This document shows, piece after piece, positions 10,166 to 19,727 of a stretch of 64,000 nucleotides of DNA; the first letter of the stretch is position 1, and each line of letters opens with the position of its first letter. A program made the position numbers and the translations under genes. The notes beneath the pieces were generated by a model. That model saw only the letters and a program-made list of their open reading frames with translations, had not been told where the DNA came from and ran no database searches. Source of the DNA: Flavobacterium columnare NBRC 100251 = ATCC 23463 (GTDB lineage Bacteria > Bacteroidota > Bacteroidia > Flavobacteriales > Flavobacteriaceae); the NCBI RefSeq assembly GCF_002530675.1, contig NZ_PCMX01000013.1, positions 1 to 64,000 of the forward strand, in the 5' to 3' direction.

Positions 10166-12586
10166 ATGAAAAAATTATTAAGCCTTGGTTTTTGGGAATT
10201 AATTGCCCGACTCATTTTACGAAATAAAATCACAGTACTATCAATTGTTATTGTATTAACAATAGGATTAGCTTCTCAATGGAAATACATCCGTTTTACT
10301 CAAACAGAAGCGAACCTAATACCAGAAGATGACAAAATCAATGTTGATTATACACATTTTCTAAACACTTTTGGAGAAGAGGGAAACTTAATAGTTATTG
10401 CTACCAAAGATGCTAAATTATTTACGCCTAAAGTTTTTAAAACTTGGGGAGGTATGATCCGTAAGATTCAAAAGCATCAAGAAGTAGATTTAGTTATTTC
10501 ACCAGATAATTTAAAAACACTTGTAAAAGAGGATGCACAACACACCTTTACGTTAAAAAATCTTGTGGATTCTACCCAAATCAGTAAGCCCAATTACTTA
10601 ACAAACCTTAAAAAAGCGTTATTAGATAGTTTGCCCTTTTATGAGGGACTCCTATATAATAAACAGTCAGGTGCTATTCGTGCCGCCATTTATCTAGATA
10701 AAAAAATAATTAATACTAAAAAAAGGAAAGATTACGTATTAAACAAACTTATTCCTGAATTAGAAAAATTTGAAAAAAATACAGGTGTTAGACTTCATAA
10801 GTCAGGTATGCCTTATATTCGCACACTGAATGCTAAAACTATTATTGATGAAATAGGCCTTTTTATAGGCGCAGCCTTGTTAGTTACAGGACTTATTTTC
10901 TTTTTCTTTTTCCGTTCTTTTCGAGCTACAGCTATTTCGCTTGTAATAGTCATAATAGGTGTTATGTGGTCCTTTGGTTTACTAGGGTTGCTGAATTATG
11001 AAATAACGGTATTAACTGCTTTGGTTCCTACATTAGTTATTGTTATAGGAATACCCAATTGTATTTTTTTAATAAACAAGTATCATCAAGAATATTACAA
11101 ACACAAAAACAAAGCTAAATCCTTACAAAGGGTCATAACTAAAACAGGTACTGCTACCTTAATGACCAATTTAACAACAGCTTTAGGTTTTGCTACTTTT
11201 ATTGCTACAAATAATACATTATTAGTTGAATTTGGAGTTATTACCTCAGTTAATATCTTGGCTATTTATATACTGTGTGTACTTATTATACCTGTGTTTT
11301 TTAGTTATATACCAGCTCCTATTTCAAGGCATTTAGGGCACTTAAAAAGAGAATATTTAACTTCTTTTTTTAAATGGATTGTTGATACAGTAAAACACAA
11401 CAAGGTAGGTGTATATGCCGTTTCTATTTGTTTACTAATCATTGGAATGATTGGTATTCACAAAATCAAAATATCAGGGTCAATAATAGAGGATATGCCT
11501 AAAAAAACAGCTTTTTTTGATGATATTCGTTTTTTTGAAAAAGAGTTTGATGGTGTGATGCCTTTAGAAATTATGATTGACACTAAACGTAAAAAAGGGG
11601 TAATGAAACTTTCAATGCTTAAACGTATGGAAGAGTTACAGGAAACAATTCATGACATTCCTGAACTTTCAAAACCTCTCTCTGTTGTTAATTTAGTAAA
11701 ATACGCTAAACAAGCATATTACAACGGCAATCCTGATTTTTATGAGTTGCCGACTGCTCAAGAGCAAGCCTTTATCCTTTCGTATGCTAAAAATACAACT
11801 AAAAATTCGAAAGAAAATTTAATGAAAAGTTATGTCGATAATACAGGACGCTATGCACGAATAACTACTTTTATTAAAGATGAAAACGGTGAAAAAATGG
11901 AGGCAATTGAAGCCCAATTGCGTACCAAAATTGATAAACTATTTCCATCGCCACGCTATGACGTTATTATAACGGGTAAACCGTCTGTATTCCAAAAAGG
12001 GACACAGTATTTATTAGATAATTTACTTTCCTCTTTATTAATGGCTTTTGGTTTAACAGCCGCTTTAGTAGCTATTATGTTTCGTTCATTCAAAATGGTA
12101 CTAGTATCTATCATTCCTAATTTATTACCATTATTGATGACCGCTGGATTAATGGGCTTTTTAGGAATACCTTTAAAACCCTCCACAATTTTAGTTTTTG
12201 GGATTGCTTTTGGGATGTCAGTAGATGATACATTACGTTTTTTAGCACAGTATCGTTTAGAACTTTCTCGTAACGATTGGAAGATTAAAAAATCAGTATT
12301 TGCTACATTTGATGATGCAGGAATTAGCATGTTTTACACTTCAATAGTACTTTTCTTTGGTTTTTCTGTGTTTATGTTATCAAGCTTCGGAGGAACTGTA
12401 GCTCTTGGAGGGTTAGTAGCCTTGACTTTAAGTTTTGGAATGTTGTCTAATCTAGTTTTGTTGCCGTCATTAGTCCTTTCATTGAATAAAAAATTAGCCA
12501 ACAAACAAGAATTGCCAGAGCCTATCTTTGATATTTTAGAACCTACTGACGAGGAAGTAGAAGCCTTTGAAAAGAAAAAAAGTTAG
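10166..12586 (+). CDS. MMPL/RND-superfamily transporter
   Basis: 806 aa with the two-fold RND layout: a transmembrane helix at about 24-42, a periplasmic loop (45-225), five helices (228-385), a second single helix (410-430), a second loop and five helices (620-785). The segments FGIAFGMSVDDTLRF (second half) and LVPTLVIVIGIPNCIF (first half) sit where RND pumps carry charged residues in helix 4. Such MMPL-like proteins export lipids or hydrophobic molecules. No adaptor or outer-membrane partner is next to it. A TAAATTTG box at 10140-10147 is a plausible -7 element. Confidence 0.8.
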   Translation: MKKLLSLGFWELIARLILRNKITVLSIVIVLTIGLASQWKYIRFTQTEANLIPEDDKINVDYTHFLNTFGEEGNLIVIATKDAKLFTPKVFKTWGGMIRKIQKHQEVDLVISPDNLKTLVKEDAQHTFTLKNLVDSTQISKPNYLTNLKKALLDSLPFYEGLLYNKQSGAIRAAIYLDKKIINTKKRKDYVLNKLIPELEKFEKNTGVRLHKSGMPYIRTLNAKTIIDEIGLFIGAALLVTGLIFFFFFRSFRATAISLVIVIIGVMWSFGLLGLLNYEITVLTALVPTLVIVIGIPNCIFLINKYHQEYYKHKNKAKSLQRVITKTGTATLMTNLTTALGFATFIATNNTLLVEFGVITSVNILAIYILCVLIIPVFFSYIPAPISRHLGHLKREYLTSFFKWIVDTVKHNKVGVYAVSICLLIIGMIGIHKIKISGSIIEDMPKKTAFFDDIRFFEKEFDGVMPLEIMIDTKRKKGVMKLSMLKRMEELQETIHDIPELSKPLSVVNLVKYAKQAYYNGNPDFYELPTAQEQAFILSYAKNTTKNSKENLMKSYVDNTGRYARITTFIKDENGEKMEAIEAQLRTKIDKLFPSPRYDVIITGKPSVFQKGTQYLLDNLLSSLLMAFGLTAALVAIMFRSFKMVLVSIIPNLLPLLMTAGLMGFLGIPLKPSTILVFGIAFGMSVDDTLRFLAQYRLELSRNDWKIKKSVFATFDDAGISMFYTSIVLFFGFSVFMLSSFGGTVALGGLVALTLSFGMLSNLVLLPSLVLSLNKKLANKQELPEPIFDILEPTDEEVEAFEKKKS

Positions 12587-12682
12587 CCTATTTGATTTTT
12601 TTATAATATAGTTAAGTCTAACTATTATTATAAAAAATCCTAGTATTAGCCTCTAATTAGTTTTAAAATTTAGTGATTGAAA

Positions 12683-14452
12683 ATGAAATACAACCAACTT
12701 ATAGATCAAAACACTCTAATTGTTAATAAACTAAATACAAAATTTACAGTAATAAGTTTAATGCGATTTCTTTTTATTGGCTCTTTTCTATTTTTTAGTT
12801 ACAACTACTTTAAAAATAAAGATTCTTTTTTTCTTGTGCTTGGTCTTTTTTCTATTCTCCTTTTTTTTGTTTTGGTTAATCAACATCAAAAGATAAAATG
12901 GAATAAAAAATTATACCAAAAACTGATTTTAATTAACAACCACGAAATTCAGTACTTAGAAGGAAAAGACATTCCTTTTGAGGAGGGAACAGAATACATA
13001 GATTCGAACCATTTTTGCTCTTTTGACTTGGATTTATTTGGAAGAAAATCATTATTTCAAAATCTGAATAGAACCGCTACCTTCGTAGGAAAAGAAAAAT
13101 TAGCGAACTTACTTCAAGGAAAATTGAGTAATAAAGAGATAAAAGACAATCAAGAGGCAATAAAAGAATTATCTCAAAAAATTGAATGGAGGCAACAGTT
13201 ACTGGCTTTAGCAAGTTTTGGTGAAGACAATCAAGAAAAATATGAAAAGCTAATTCATTGGGCAGATACGAAAGAAAAACCATTTAGACCATCTATTATT
13301 TTTGTTTCTTATTTGTTACCAATAACTGTTCTATTAGTGGCTTTAGCAACTTTTCTTTCCCAAAACATATTTTTTTATAATTTAGTATCTACTTTTTTTA
13401 TAATCAATTTGTTAATAACAGTAAGTCAGTTAAAAAAAATAAAAAAAGAAATAGCTAATTCGAATGAAATTTTACAATCTATAAAATCATATACTTCCAT
13501 CCTTAAAGTAATTGAATTTGAAAAATTTGAAAAATTAAAACTCATTGCACTTCAATCCAAATTGCAAAAAGAAAACCAATCAGCCTCTCAAAACAGCCAA
13601 AAACTATTTACCATAGTTACTAATATTAATACTGTACAAAACGTTTTAGGAGCTGTTTTTGTAAACGGCTTTTTTCTTTATCATATTCATACACTGAGAA
13701 AATTATATTTATGGAAAGATCAATTTTCAAAGGAAATAAAAATTTGGTTGCAAATCATAGGCGAGTTTGAAGCACTTAATAGCTTGGCTAACTTTTCATA
13801 TAATAATCCAAACTTTGTATTCCCAGAAATTAATACGCATGGAGAAATTAATTTTGAAAAGATTGGACATCCATTGCTACAATCAAATAAGAGAGTGTGT
13901 AACACGTTTGTATTAAAAGCTAATGAGTTTGTTATTCTTACCGGTTCAAATATGGCTGGTAAAAGTACCTTTTTAAGAACCTTAGGGATCAACATGGTTT
14001 TGGTAGGTATTGGAGCACCTATTTGTTCTACTAAGGCAAATGTACACCCTTACGATGTTATAGTCTCTATGAGACAATCAGATTCATTGTCAGATGGGGA
14101 ATCGTACTTTTTTGCTGAGGTGAAAAGATTAAAGCAAATTGTTCAAAAATTAGAAAACGAAGTTTGTTTTGTTTTACTTGATGAAATCTTAAAAGGAACC
14201 AATTCTGATGATAAACAAAATGGAACTATTGAGGTAATTAAAAAAATAATTTCAAAAAAAGCAATTGGTTGTATTGCTACACATGATTTAGAAGTGTGTA
14301 AAATGAGTGAATCTTATGAAAATCAACTTTTTAACAAATGTTTTGAAGTAGAAATAATTGATAATGAATTATCGTTTGATTATAAACTACGAGAAGGGAT
14401 TTGTAAAAATAAGAGCGCTACTTTCCTAATGAAAAAAATGGGAATAATATAA
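12683..14452 (+). CDS. Membrane-associated MutS-like ATPase
   Basis: 589 aa from the ATG at 12683; a TTG two codons earlier is less likely. It lacks the mismatch-recognition and connector domains of MutS. The N-terminal half has two pairs of hydrophobic helices (about 28-75 and 210-260). Residues 370-589 are the MutS ATPase domain: Walker A TGSNMAGKST, SDGESYFFAEVKRL, Walker B CFVLLDEILKGTNS and the ATHD switch. It resembles small MutS-like proteins common in Bacteroidota annotated as mismatch repair proteins. A role in mismatch repair is doubtful, because both the DNA-reading domains and the usual cytosolic setting are missing. Confidence 0.8.
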   Translation: MKYNQLIDQNTLIVNKLNTKFTVISLMRFLFIGSFLFFSYNYFKNKDSFFLVLGLFSILLFFVLVNQHQKIKWNKKLYQKLILINNHEIQYLEGKDIPFEEGTEYIDSNHFCSFDLDLFGRKSLFQNLNRTATFVGKEKLANLLQGKLSNKEIKDNQEAIKELSQKIEWRQQLLALASFGEDNQEKYEKLIHWADTKEKPFRPSIIFVSYLLPITVLLVALATFLSQNIFFYNLVSTFFIINLLITVSQLKKIKKEIANSNEILQSIKSYTSILKVIEFEKFEKLKLIALQSKLQKENQSASQNSQKLFTIVTNINTVQNVLGAVFVNGFFLYHIHTLRKLYLWKDQFSKEIKIWLQIIGEFEALNSLANFSYNNPNFVFPEINTHGEINFEKIGHPLLQSNKRVCNTFVLKANEFVILTGSNMAGKSTFLRTLGINMVLVGIGAPICSTKANVHPYDVIVSMRQSDSLSDGESYFFAEVKRLKQIVQKLENEVCFVLLDEILKGTNSDDKQNGTIEVIKKIISKKAIGCIATHDLEVCKMSESYENQLFNKCFEVEIIDNELSFDYKLREGICKNKSATFLMKKMGII

Positions 14453-14470
14453 TACCTCTTTAAAACTACT

Positions 14471-14700
14471 TTGATTTCATTTGCTTGCTTTAGGTTTTGG
14501 AAAAGAAAGACTCTCCTGACAAGCCATTTAACCCAGAGTATGTGCTCAGTCTTTGTCATGAAGATAAAAAGGGCAAAGAAGATAAAAGATACAGAAATTG
14601 TTATCCCAATTGTAGTTTGTTGCATTGAAGGACAAAAAATGAGTGCTTTTTTAGATTCAAAATCATTTTTATTTGTAATAAATTTCTAATGCGTAATCTA
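14471..14700 (+). repeat. Interspersed repeat element, copy 1
   Basis: The segment shares a core with 19370-19520 (inverted) and 43215-43350. Shared landmarks are ATGAAGATAAAAAGG.CAAAGAA, GGACAAAAAATG, GATTCAAA.TCATTTTTAT and TGTAATAAATTTCTAAT. Short open frames in it are fragmentary and differ between copies, so I treat it as a non-coding repeat or mobile remnant. It lies directly after the MutS-like gene. Confidence 0.6.
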
Positions 14701-15290
14701 GATTTAATATAATTTGAAAAATAATAGTCTTCATTTTTATAATACCAAACAATATCTTCCTCTTGAATAATTGAAAAAATAACCTATATATCTCGATCTT
14801 TTTAAAATCAAAATATTCCTTCAATACCTGTTTTTAAATGACAATAAAATTCAGAATTTGAAGTATCTTTCATAAAAACTATTTTTACTATTTTATGTAT
14901 TCCTTTTTACACTATTTAATTTTACAAAATCATTAATTGATTTTATAGAAATTTCTACAGGTATTTAAATTTTTAAATTCTGGAAAAAAGGAATTGTATC
15001 CTCTTTCTTATCAGTACAAATTTCTGGTAAAGTAGGTCTGAACTGATAGTAATATAAATTAGAAGGAGCATCAATTATAAAGTTTGGATTTCCATATTCC
15101 TATTTGTATTTTGGAGGAGGAGGTAAAGTATTTCCTTCTTGGGTCTTTTGGATGAGTGTTTAAGTAGTTTGTGTATTCCTTCCGTTTTTGAGAAATAATA
15201 AAAGGAGTGTTTTCTTCTTTTTCTTGTAAGAGTATAAATCCAATAGGAGTACTAAAGCCCAAACAATTCTCATTGTCTTTATTTTTTACT
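14700..15290 (-). pseudogene. Decayed unidentified gene
   Basis: Read on the minus strand, several short protein-like stretches follow each other in shifted frames. Examples are EYGNPNFIIDAPSNLYYYQF, RPTLPEICTDKKEDTIPFFQ and IPVEISIKSINDFVKLNS, interrupted by stops. A possible start near 15272 gives a hydrophobic N-terminus (MRIVWALVLLL). The family is not recognised. The rest of the gap between 14453 and 15406 holds the repeat above and the asnS promoter. Confidence 0.35.
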
Positions 15291-15325
15291 AAAGATAATA
15301 ACTTTCACTTTTTGAGCAAATCCAC

Positions 15326-15333
15326 TATATTTG
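15326..15333 (+). promoter_or_regulatory. Probable -7 box of the asnS promoter
   Basis: TATATTTG matches TAnnTTTG and lies 73 bases before the asnS start. The upstream -33 element is poor (TTTC near 15303), so this is a tentative call. Confidence 0.35.
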
Positions 15334-15406
15334 CAGATTATAAGATTAAAAAGTTTTTTAGATTCAGTCATTCTGAATTCTAATTTTTAAAACCTATAGA
15401 TATAAA

Positions 15407-16852
15407 ATGAAACATACAAAAATTAAGGACTTACTAAACAGCACTAAAACGCTACATGAAGTAACCGCTAAAGGATGGGTAAGAACTTTTAGAAATAATC
15501 AATTTATCGCTTTGAACGACGGTTCAACGATTCATAATATCCAATGTGTAGTAGATTTTGAAAACACAGCTGAAAGTACTTTAAAAAGAATTACAACAGG
15601 AGCCGCTATAGCAGTAACTGGTGAATTAGTAGAAAGTCGTGGTTCGGGTCAAAAATACGAAATACAAGTTACTAAATTGGAAATTTTAGGAGACAGTGAT
15701 CCTGAAAAATTTCCAATGCAACCTAAGAAACACTCCTTAGAGTTTTTACGTGAAAATGCACATTTACGTATTCGTACGAATACCTTTGGGGCTGTTATGC
15801 GTGTGCGTTCAGCCTTGTCTTTTGCTGTGCATCAATATTTTCAACAAAAAGGATTTTACTATGTAAACACCCCTATTATTACAGGTTCTGATGCTGAAGG
15901 TGCAGGCGAAATGTTTCGTGTAACCGCTCTACCTTTTGAAAATACTCCTAAAAATGAAGAAGGGAACATCAATTTTAAGGAAGATTTCTTTGGAAGAGAA
16001 ACCAATCTAACCGTATCAGGCCAGTTAGAAGGAGAGACATACGCAATGGCATTAGGTCAAATCTATACTTTTGGACCTACATTCCGTGCAGAAAACTCAA
16101 ATACGTCACGCCACTTAGCTGAATTCTGGATGATTGAACCAGAGGTAGCATTTAATGATCTAGCGGACAATATGGATTTAGCAGAGGATTTTATTAAATA
16201 TGTAATCAAATATGCTGTTGATAATTGTACAGAGGACTTGAAATTCTTAGAAACCCGTTTGTTAGATGAAGAAAAACAAAAACCGCAGGCAGAGCGTAGC
16301 GAAATGGCCCTTTTAGAAAAGTTAAGTTTTGTCTTAGACAACAATTTCAAACGTGTGTCTTATACAGAAGCTATTGATATTTTAAAAGATTCAACACCTA
16401 ATAAAAAGAAAAAATTCCAATATTTAATTGAAGAATGGGGAGCCGACTTACAGAGCGAGCACGAACGTTTCTTAGTAGAAAAACATTTTAAATGTCCTGT
16501 AATTCTTTTTGATTATCCTGCAAAAATCAAAGCCTTTTATATGCGTTTGAATGAAAATACAGAGCCAGGAAAAGAAACAGTACGTGCTATGGATATTTTA
16601 TTCCCAGGTATAGGAGAAATTGTGGGAGGTTCACAAAGAGAAGAACGTTTAGAGGTTTTAATTGAAAAAATGAAAGCATTAGGAATTCATGAAGAAGAGT
16701 TGTGGTGGTATTTAGATACCCGTCGTTTTGGCTCTGCTGTTCACTCAGGATTTGGTTTAGGTTTTGAGCGTTTAGTGTTATTCGTAACTGGTATGACGAA
16801 TATTCGTGACGTAATTCCTTTCCCAAGAACTCCACAAAATGCTGAATTCTAA
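15407..16852 (+). CDS. asnS: Asparagine--tRNA ligase
   Basis: 481 aa, usual length for bacterial AsnRS. An N-terminal OB-fold anticodon-binding domain (about 15-115) precedes a class II catalytic core. Motif 2 is seen in [19 protein letters not shown] and motif 3 in [15 protein letters not shown]. It charges tRNA-Asn with asparagine in the cytoplasm. Its codon use is visibly richer in G/C than the accessory genes nearby, as expected for a highly expressed gene. It is followed 79 bases later by rpoN in the same direction, a frequent pairing in this group. Confidence 0.97.
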   Translation: MKHTKIKDLLNSTKTLHEVTAKGWVRTFRNNQFIALNDGSTIHNIQCVVDFENTAESTLKRITTGAAIAVTGELVESRGSGQKYEIQVTKLEILGDSDPEKFPMQPKKHSLEFLRENAHLRIRTNTFGAVMRVRSALSFAVHQYFQQKGFYYVNTPIITGSDAEGAGEMFRVTALPFENTPKNEEGNINFKEDFFGRETNLTVSGQLEGETYAMALGQIYTFGPTFRAENSNTSRHLAEFWMIEPEVAFNDLADNMDLAEDFIKYVIKYAVDNCTEDLKFLETRLLDEEKQKPQAERSEMALLEKLSFVLDNNFKRVSYTEAIDILKDSTPNKKKKFQYLIEEWGADLQSEHERFLVEKHFKCPVILFDYPAKIKAFYMRLNENTEPGKETVRAMDILFPGIGEIVGGSQREERLEVLIEKMKALGIHEEELWWYLDTRRFGSAVHSGFGLGFERLVLFVTGMTNIRDVIPFPRTPQNAEF

Positions 16853-16931
16853 TAAAAAATAGATTCGTTGATTTGGTTATTTATTAATGCTTCTTAAATA
16901 ATCAAATCAACCAATAATCGAATAATTAAAA

Positions 16932-18401
16932 ATGTTAAAACAAAATTTAAACTTAAGATTATCTCAAAAACTTTCTCCTCAACAAATCCAGTTGATGAAA
17001 TTAATTCAATTGCCTACTCAGGCTTTTGAACAACGTTTGATGGAGGAAATGAACGAAAATCCTGCTTTAGAAGGGGGAATCGTAGAGGATGAAGAAAAGT
17101 TTGAAAAAGATGAATTTGACACCGATGAATATGATGACTTTGATGATTCAGAAAGCATTGATGCCAATGATATAAATATAGATGAATATCTGAGCAACGA
17201 CGAAACACCTGATTATAAAACACAGAACAATAATTATAGCGATGATGATGAGGATTATGAAGCTCCTTTTGTTGCCTCTGTTAGTTTTCATCAGGATCTG
17301 ATCAATCAGCTCAATACATTTGTTTTAACAGAAGAGCAAAATGGTATAGCCGAGTTTTTAATTGGAAGTATAGATGACGACGGCTATTTACGAAGAAGTA
17401 TTGCGGATATTGTAGATGATATGGCGTTTACGCAAGCTATTTATACTGATGAAGCTCGTGTAAACAAAATTCTTTGTTCTATCATTCATGAGTTAGAGCC
17501 GTCTGGAGTAGGGGCTCGTGATTTGAAAGAATGCTTACTCCTACAGTTAAAACACAAAACACCAACAGAATCAGTTGAGTTGGCAATAAAGATAATAGAA
17601 GAACAGTTTGATGCCTTTACTAAAAAGCATTACGAAAAATTGCTCCAAAAATATGGTATTTCTAAAGAACAATTAAAAAAAGCAATTGACGAGATTGAAA
17701 AACTAAATCCTAAACCAGGAGGGGCTTTTGCTGGCAATACTAGAATTACGGAGCACATAGTTCCTGATTTTATGATTCGTATTAATGACGATGAATTAGA
17801 ATTGACTTTAAATGGAAGAAATGCTCCAGAACTTCATGTTTCTAAAGACTATCAAGAAATGATGAAGACATACAAGGATTCTAAAGATAAATCCAATGCA
17901 CAACGCGATGCGGTTCAGTTTATTAAACAAAAATTAGATTCTGCCAAATGGTTTATTGATGCTATCAAACAACGTCAAGAAACTTTGTATGTTACCATGA
18001 ATGCTATTATGCTTTTTCAAAAAGAATATTTTTTAGAGGGAGATGAAACGAAGTTAAAACCAATGATTCTAAAAGATATTGCAGATATGATTGGTTTAGA
18101 TATATCTACAGTTTCTCGTGTTGCCAATAGTAAATTTGTTGACACGCCTTATGGTACCAAATTGCTTAAAGATTTTTTTAGTGAGGCAATGATGAATGAT
18201 CAAGGAGAAGAAGTTTCAACGATAGAAATTAAGAAAATCCTTCAGCAAGTTATTAAGGAAGAAGATAAAAATAAGCCTCTTCCGGATGATCAACTAGCGG
18301 TTATATTAAAGGAGCGTGGTTATCCTATTGCAAGGAGGACAGTGGCTAAGTATCGTGAACAATTAGATATACCTGTTGCTAGAATGCGTAAAAAAATTTA
18401 A
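16932..18401 (+). CDS. rpoN: RNA polymerase sigma-54 factor
   Basis: 489 aa. The N-terminal activator-interacting region is Gln/Leu-rich (LSQKLSPQQIQLMKLIQLP, about 10-28). It is followed by a very acidic linker (about 45-115, runs of Asp/Glu). The core-binding domain and helix-turn-helix (DISTVSRVANSKFV) come next. The RpoN box, ARRTVAKYRE, is near the C-terminus and recognises the -24 element. No sigma-54 activator gene is seen in this window. It ends next to a long inverted repeat that can serve as terminator. Confidence 0.97.
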   Translation: MLKQNLNLRLSQKLSPQQIQLMKLIQLPTQAFEQRLMEEMNENPALEGGIVEDEEKFEKDEFDTDEYDDFDDSESIDANDINIDEYLSNDETPDYKTQNNNYSDDDEDYEAPFVASVSFHQDLINQLNTFVLTEEQNGIAEFLIGSIDDDGYLRRSIADIVDDMAFTQAIYTDEARVNKILCSIIHELEPSGVGARDLKECLLLQLKHKTPTESVELAIKIIEEQFDAFTKKHYEKLLQKYGISKEQLKKAIDEIEKLNPKPGGAFAGNTRITEHIVPDFMIRINDDELELTLNGRNAPELHVSKDYQEMMKTYKDSKDKSNAQRDAVQFIKQKLDSAKWFIDAIKQRQETLYVTMNAIMLFQKEYFLEGDETKLKPMILKDIADMIGLDISTVSRVANSKFVDTPYGTKLLKDFFSEAMMNDQGEEVSTIEIKKILQQVIKEEDKNKPLPDDQLAVILKERGYPIARRTVAKYREQLDIPVARMRKKI

Positions 18402-18413
18402 TTTTATAAAAAA

Positions 18414-18546
18414 AAGAAACTGTCTGAAAAGTAATAACTTACTATTTAGCTTGTTGCTTTGGTGAGGGGAGGTGTTGTTATTTGTATTATGCAATTCTCC
18501 CTTTGAAGTAAATAATAAGAGTGTACTTTGGGACAGTTTTTTTATA
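18414..18546. repeat. Long inverted repeat (GTCC family) after rpoN, likely terminator
   Basis: The left arm AAACTGTCTGAAAAGTA (18417-18433) pairs imperfectly with TACTTTGGGACAGTTTT (18524-18540), followed by a T run. The same type of element occurs at 27942-28114, 38506-38645 and 54028-54180, always at the 3' end of genes. Confidence 0.55.
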
Positions 18547-18579
18547 TAATTTATTTCTTAGTTTCAACGATAATTGAAT

Positions 18580-18993
18580 TTAATCTATTTTATGATCCAT
18601 AAATGTGTAATAGGTGTTTTTATAGCCTGAAACTTTGGTGCCTGTAAATCGTATACTCTCTCCTACAAATTCAAACTCATACTCATCTGCCTCTTTATAT
18701 TCATTAATGATTTCATAAAATCTACCATTTTCAATCCACCATATTCCTTTATAAGTTGCTTCATTTACATTATCTTTTTCGTCTATAGAAACAAAAGAAA
18801 ACACACAGCTACCATTAGAAAAACGACAAGTTTTCCAGTGTTTACTAATCCCTTTTTCTAATTGTTCAACTTCCGAACCTTCCCAACACCCCACAAATCT
18901 AGGGTCTATTGTTTTGGACTCAGATTGAGCAGAACTAATATTTATGTTCAGCAACGGCATGAATAAAAACAATATCTTTTTCATCACATACAT
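18580..18993 (-). CDS. Small secreted protein of unknown function
   Basis: 137 aa from the ATG at 18993, or 134 aa from the ATG at 18984, which gives a more typical signal peptide (MKKILFLFMPLL..ISSAQ). The mature part is about 115 residues and rich in aromatic and acidic residues. It starts RFVGCWEGSE and continues with strand-like segments, reminiscent of lipocalin-like 'cost of goods' folds that begin with a G.W motif. I cannot assign a family. It stands alone, after the rpoN terminator. Confidence 0.6.
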   Translation of the reverse strand: MYVMKKILFLFMPLLNINISSAQSESKTIDPRFVGCWEGSEVEQLEKGISKHWKTCRFSNGSCVFSFVSIDEKDNVNEATYKGIWWIENGRFYEIINEYKEADEYEFEFVGESIRFTGTKVSGYKNTYYTFMDHKID

Positions 18994-19009
18994 TTTTTAG
19001 TAAGACCCT

Positions 19010-19245
19010 TTTTAATTCGGATTTTAATGTTTATTATAGATTAAGTAAAAAATAATGTTTTTTAGTTTATGTTTATTTTTTTACAATATATGTATTTTTT
19101 TTATTAAAAATATTTTTTTTTATTTTTTTTATAGATTGATATATTTGGTTTTTCTATAATTCATTGAAACACTTAGAATAAGCTTAATTTGACAATTTGT
19201 AGTTTTTTTTATTTTTTATTATAAAAAACGTATCTATGAGTTTGT
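19010..19245. other. Very AT-rich intergenic stretch
   Basis: Long runs of T and A with almost no G or C (for example 19075-19135). I see no open frame, no convincing hairpin and no repeat copy here. It separates the small secreted protein from repeat copy 2. Confidence 0.5.
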
Positions 19246-19339
19246 TAGATGATTTTTAAACAACAAAAATACTGTTTTAAACTTGTATTTGTTTTGTTTA
19301 TTAAGAAGATAAATATTTTTGAATAAAAGGGACTAATGT

Positions 19340-19525
19340 TATAAACCAGATTACGTATTAGAAATTTATTACAGATAAAAAGGACTTTGAATCTAAACAA
19401 TATACTCCATTTTTTGTCCTGAATGTAAAAAGAAGACCGTTGCGGTAAAAAATTTCCGAGCATTTTACCTTCTTTGTCCTTTTTATCTTCATGACAAAGG
19501 CGAACGCATAATCTGGGATAAAACG
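19340..19525 (-). repeat. Interspersed repeat element, copy 2
   Basis: Inverted copy of the element at 14471-14700. On the minus strand it reads TTATGCGTTCGCCTTTGTCATGAAG, then AAGATAAAAAGGACAAAGAA, GGACAAAAAATGGAG, TTAGATTCAAAGTCC and TGTAATAAATTTCTAAT (quoted in pieces). Predicted short proteins from it such as those containing FVMKIKRTKK are likely spurious. Confidence 0.6.
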
Positions 19526-19546
19526 AAAAACCCCGTTATAATGAAC

Positions 19547-19586
19547 ATGCCCCAAAAAAGGAGACACTATTTTGGGGCATTTTTAT
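19547..19586 (+). terminator. Hairpin ATGCCCCAAAA / TTTTGGGGCAT with T tail
   Basis: A perfect 11-bp stem (19547-19557 with 19570-19580) and a 12-base loop, followed by TTTTTA. It is a strong rho-independent terminator shape on the plus strand. The nearest gene to its right, the P-type ATPase, is on the minus strand, so it may end the repeat-borne transcript or work in both directions. Confidence 0.6.
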
Positions 19587-19727
19587 AAATGGTTTTTTTA
19601 ATATTATTCTATAAAAGTATTCTTAAATATTATGATCTCTTAGATGTGTTCCTTGGAAGGATATACGAGTAAATATGATGTAAAAAATACAATGTAGGCA
19701 CTTTTTGGGTTGGTATTTTCAGACTTA

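Noticed and set aside
19358-19567. Short open frames in the interspersed repeat (also 14471-14689)
   Set aside because: The frames differ between repeat copies and contain different stops, so they are by-products of the repeat.
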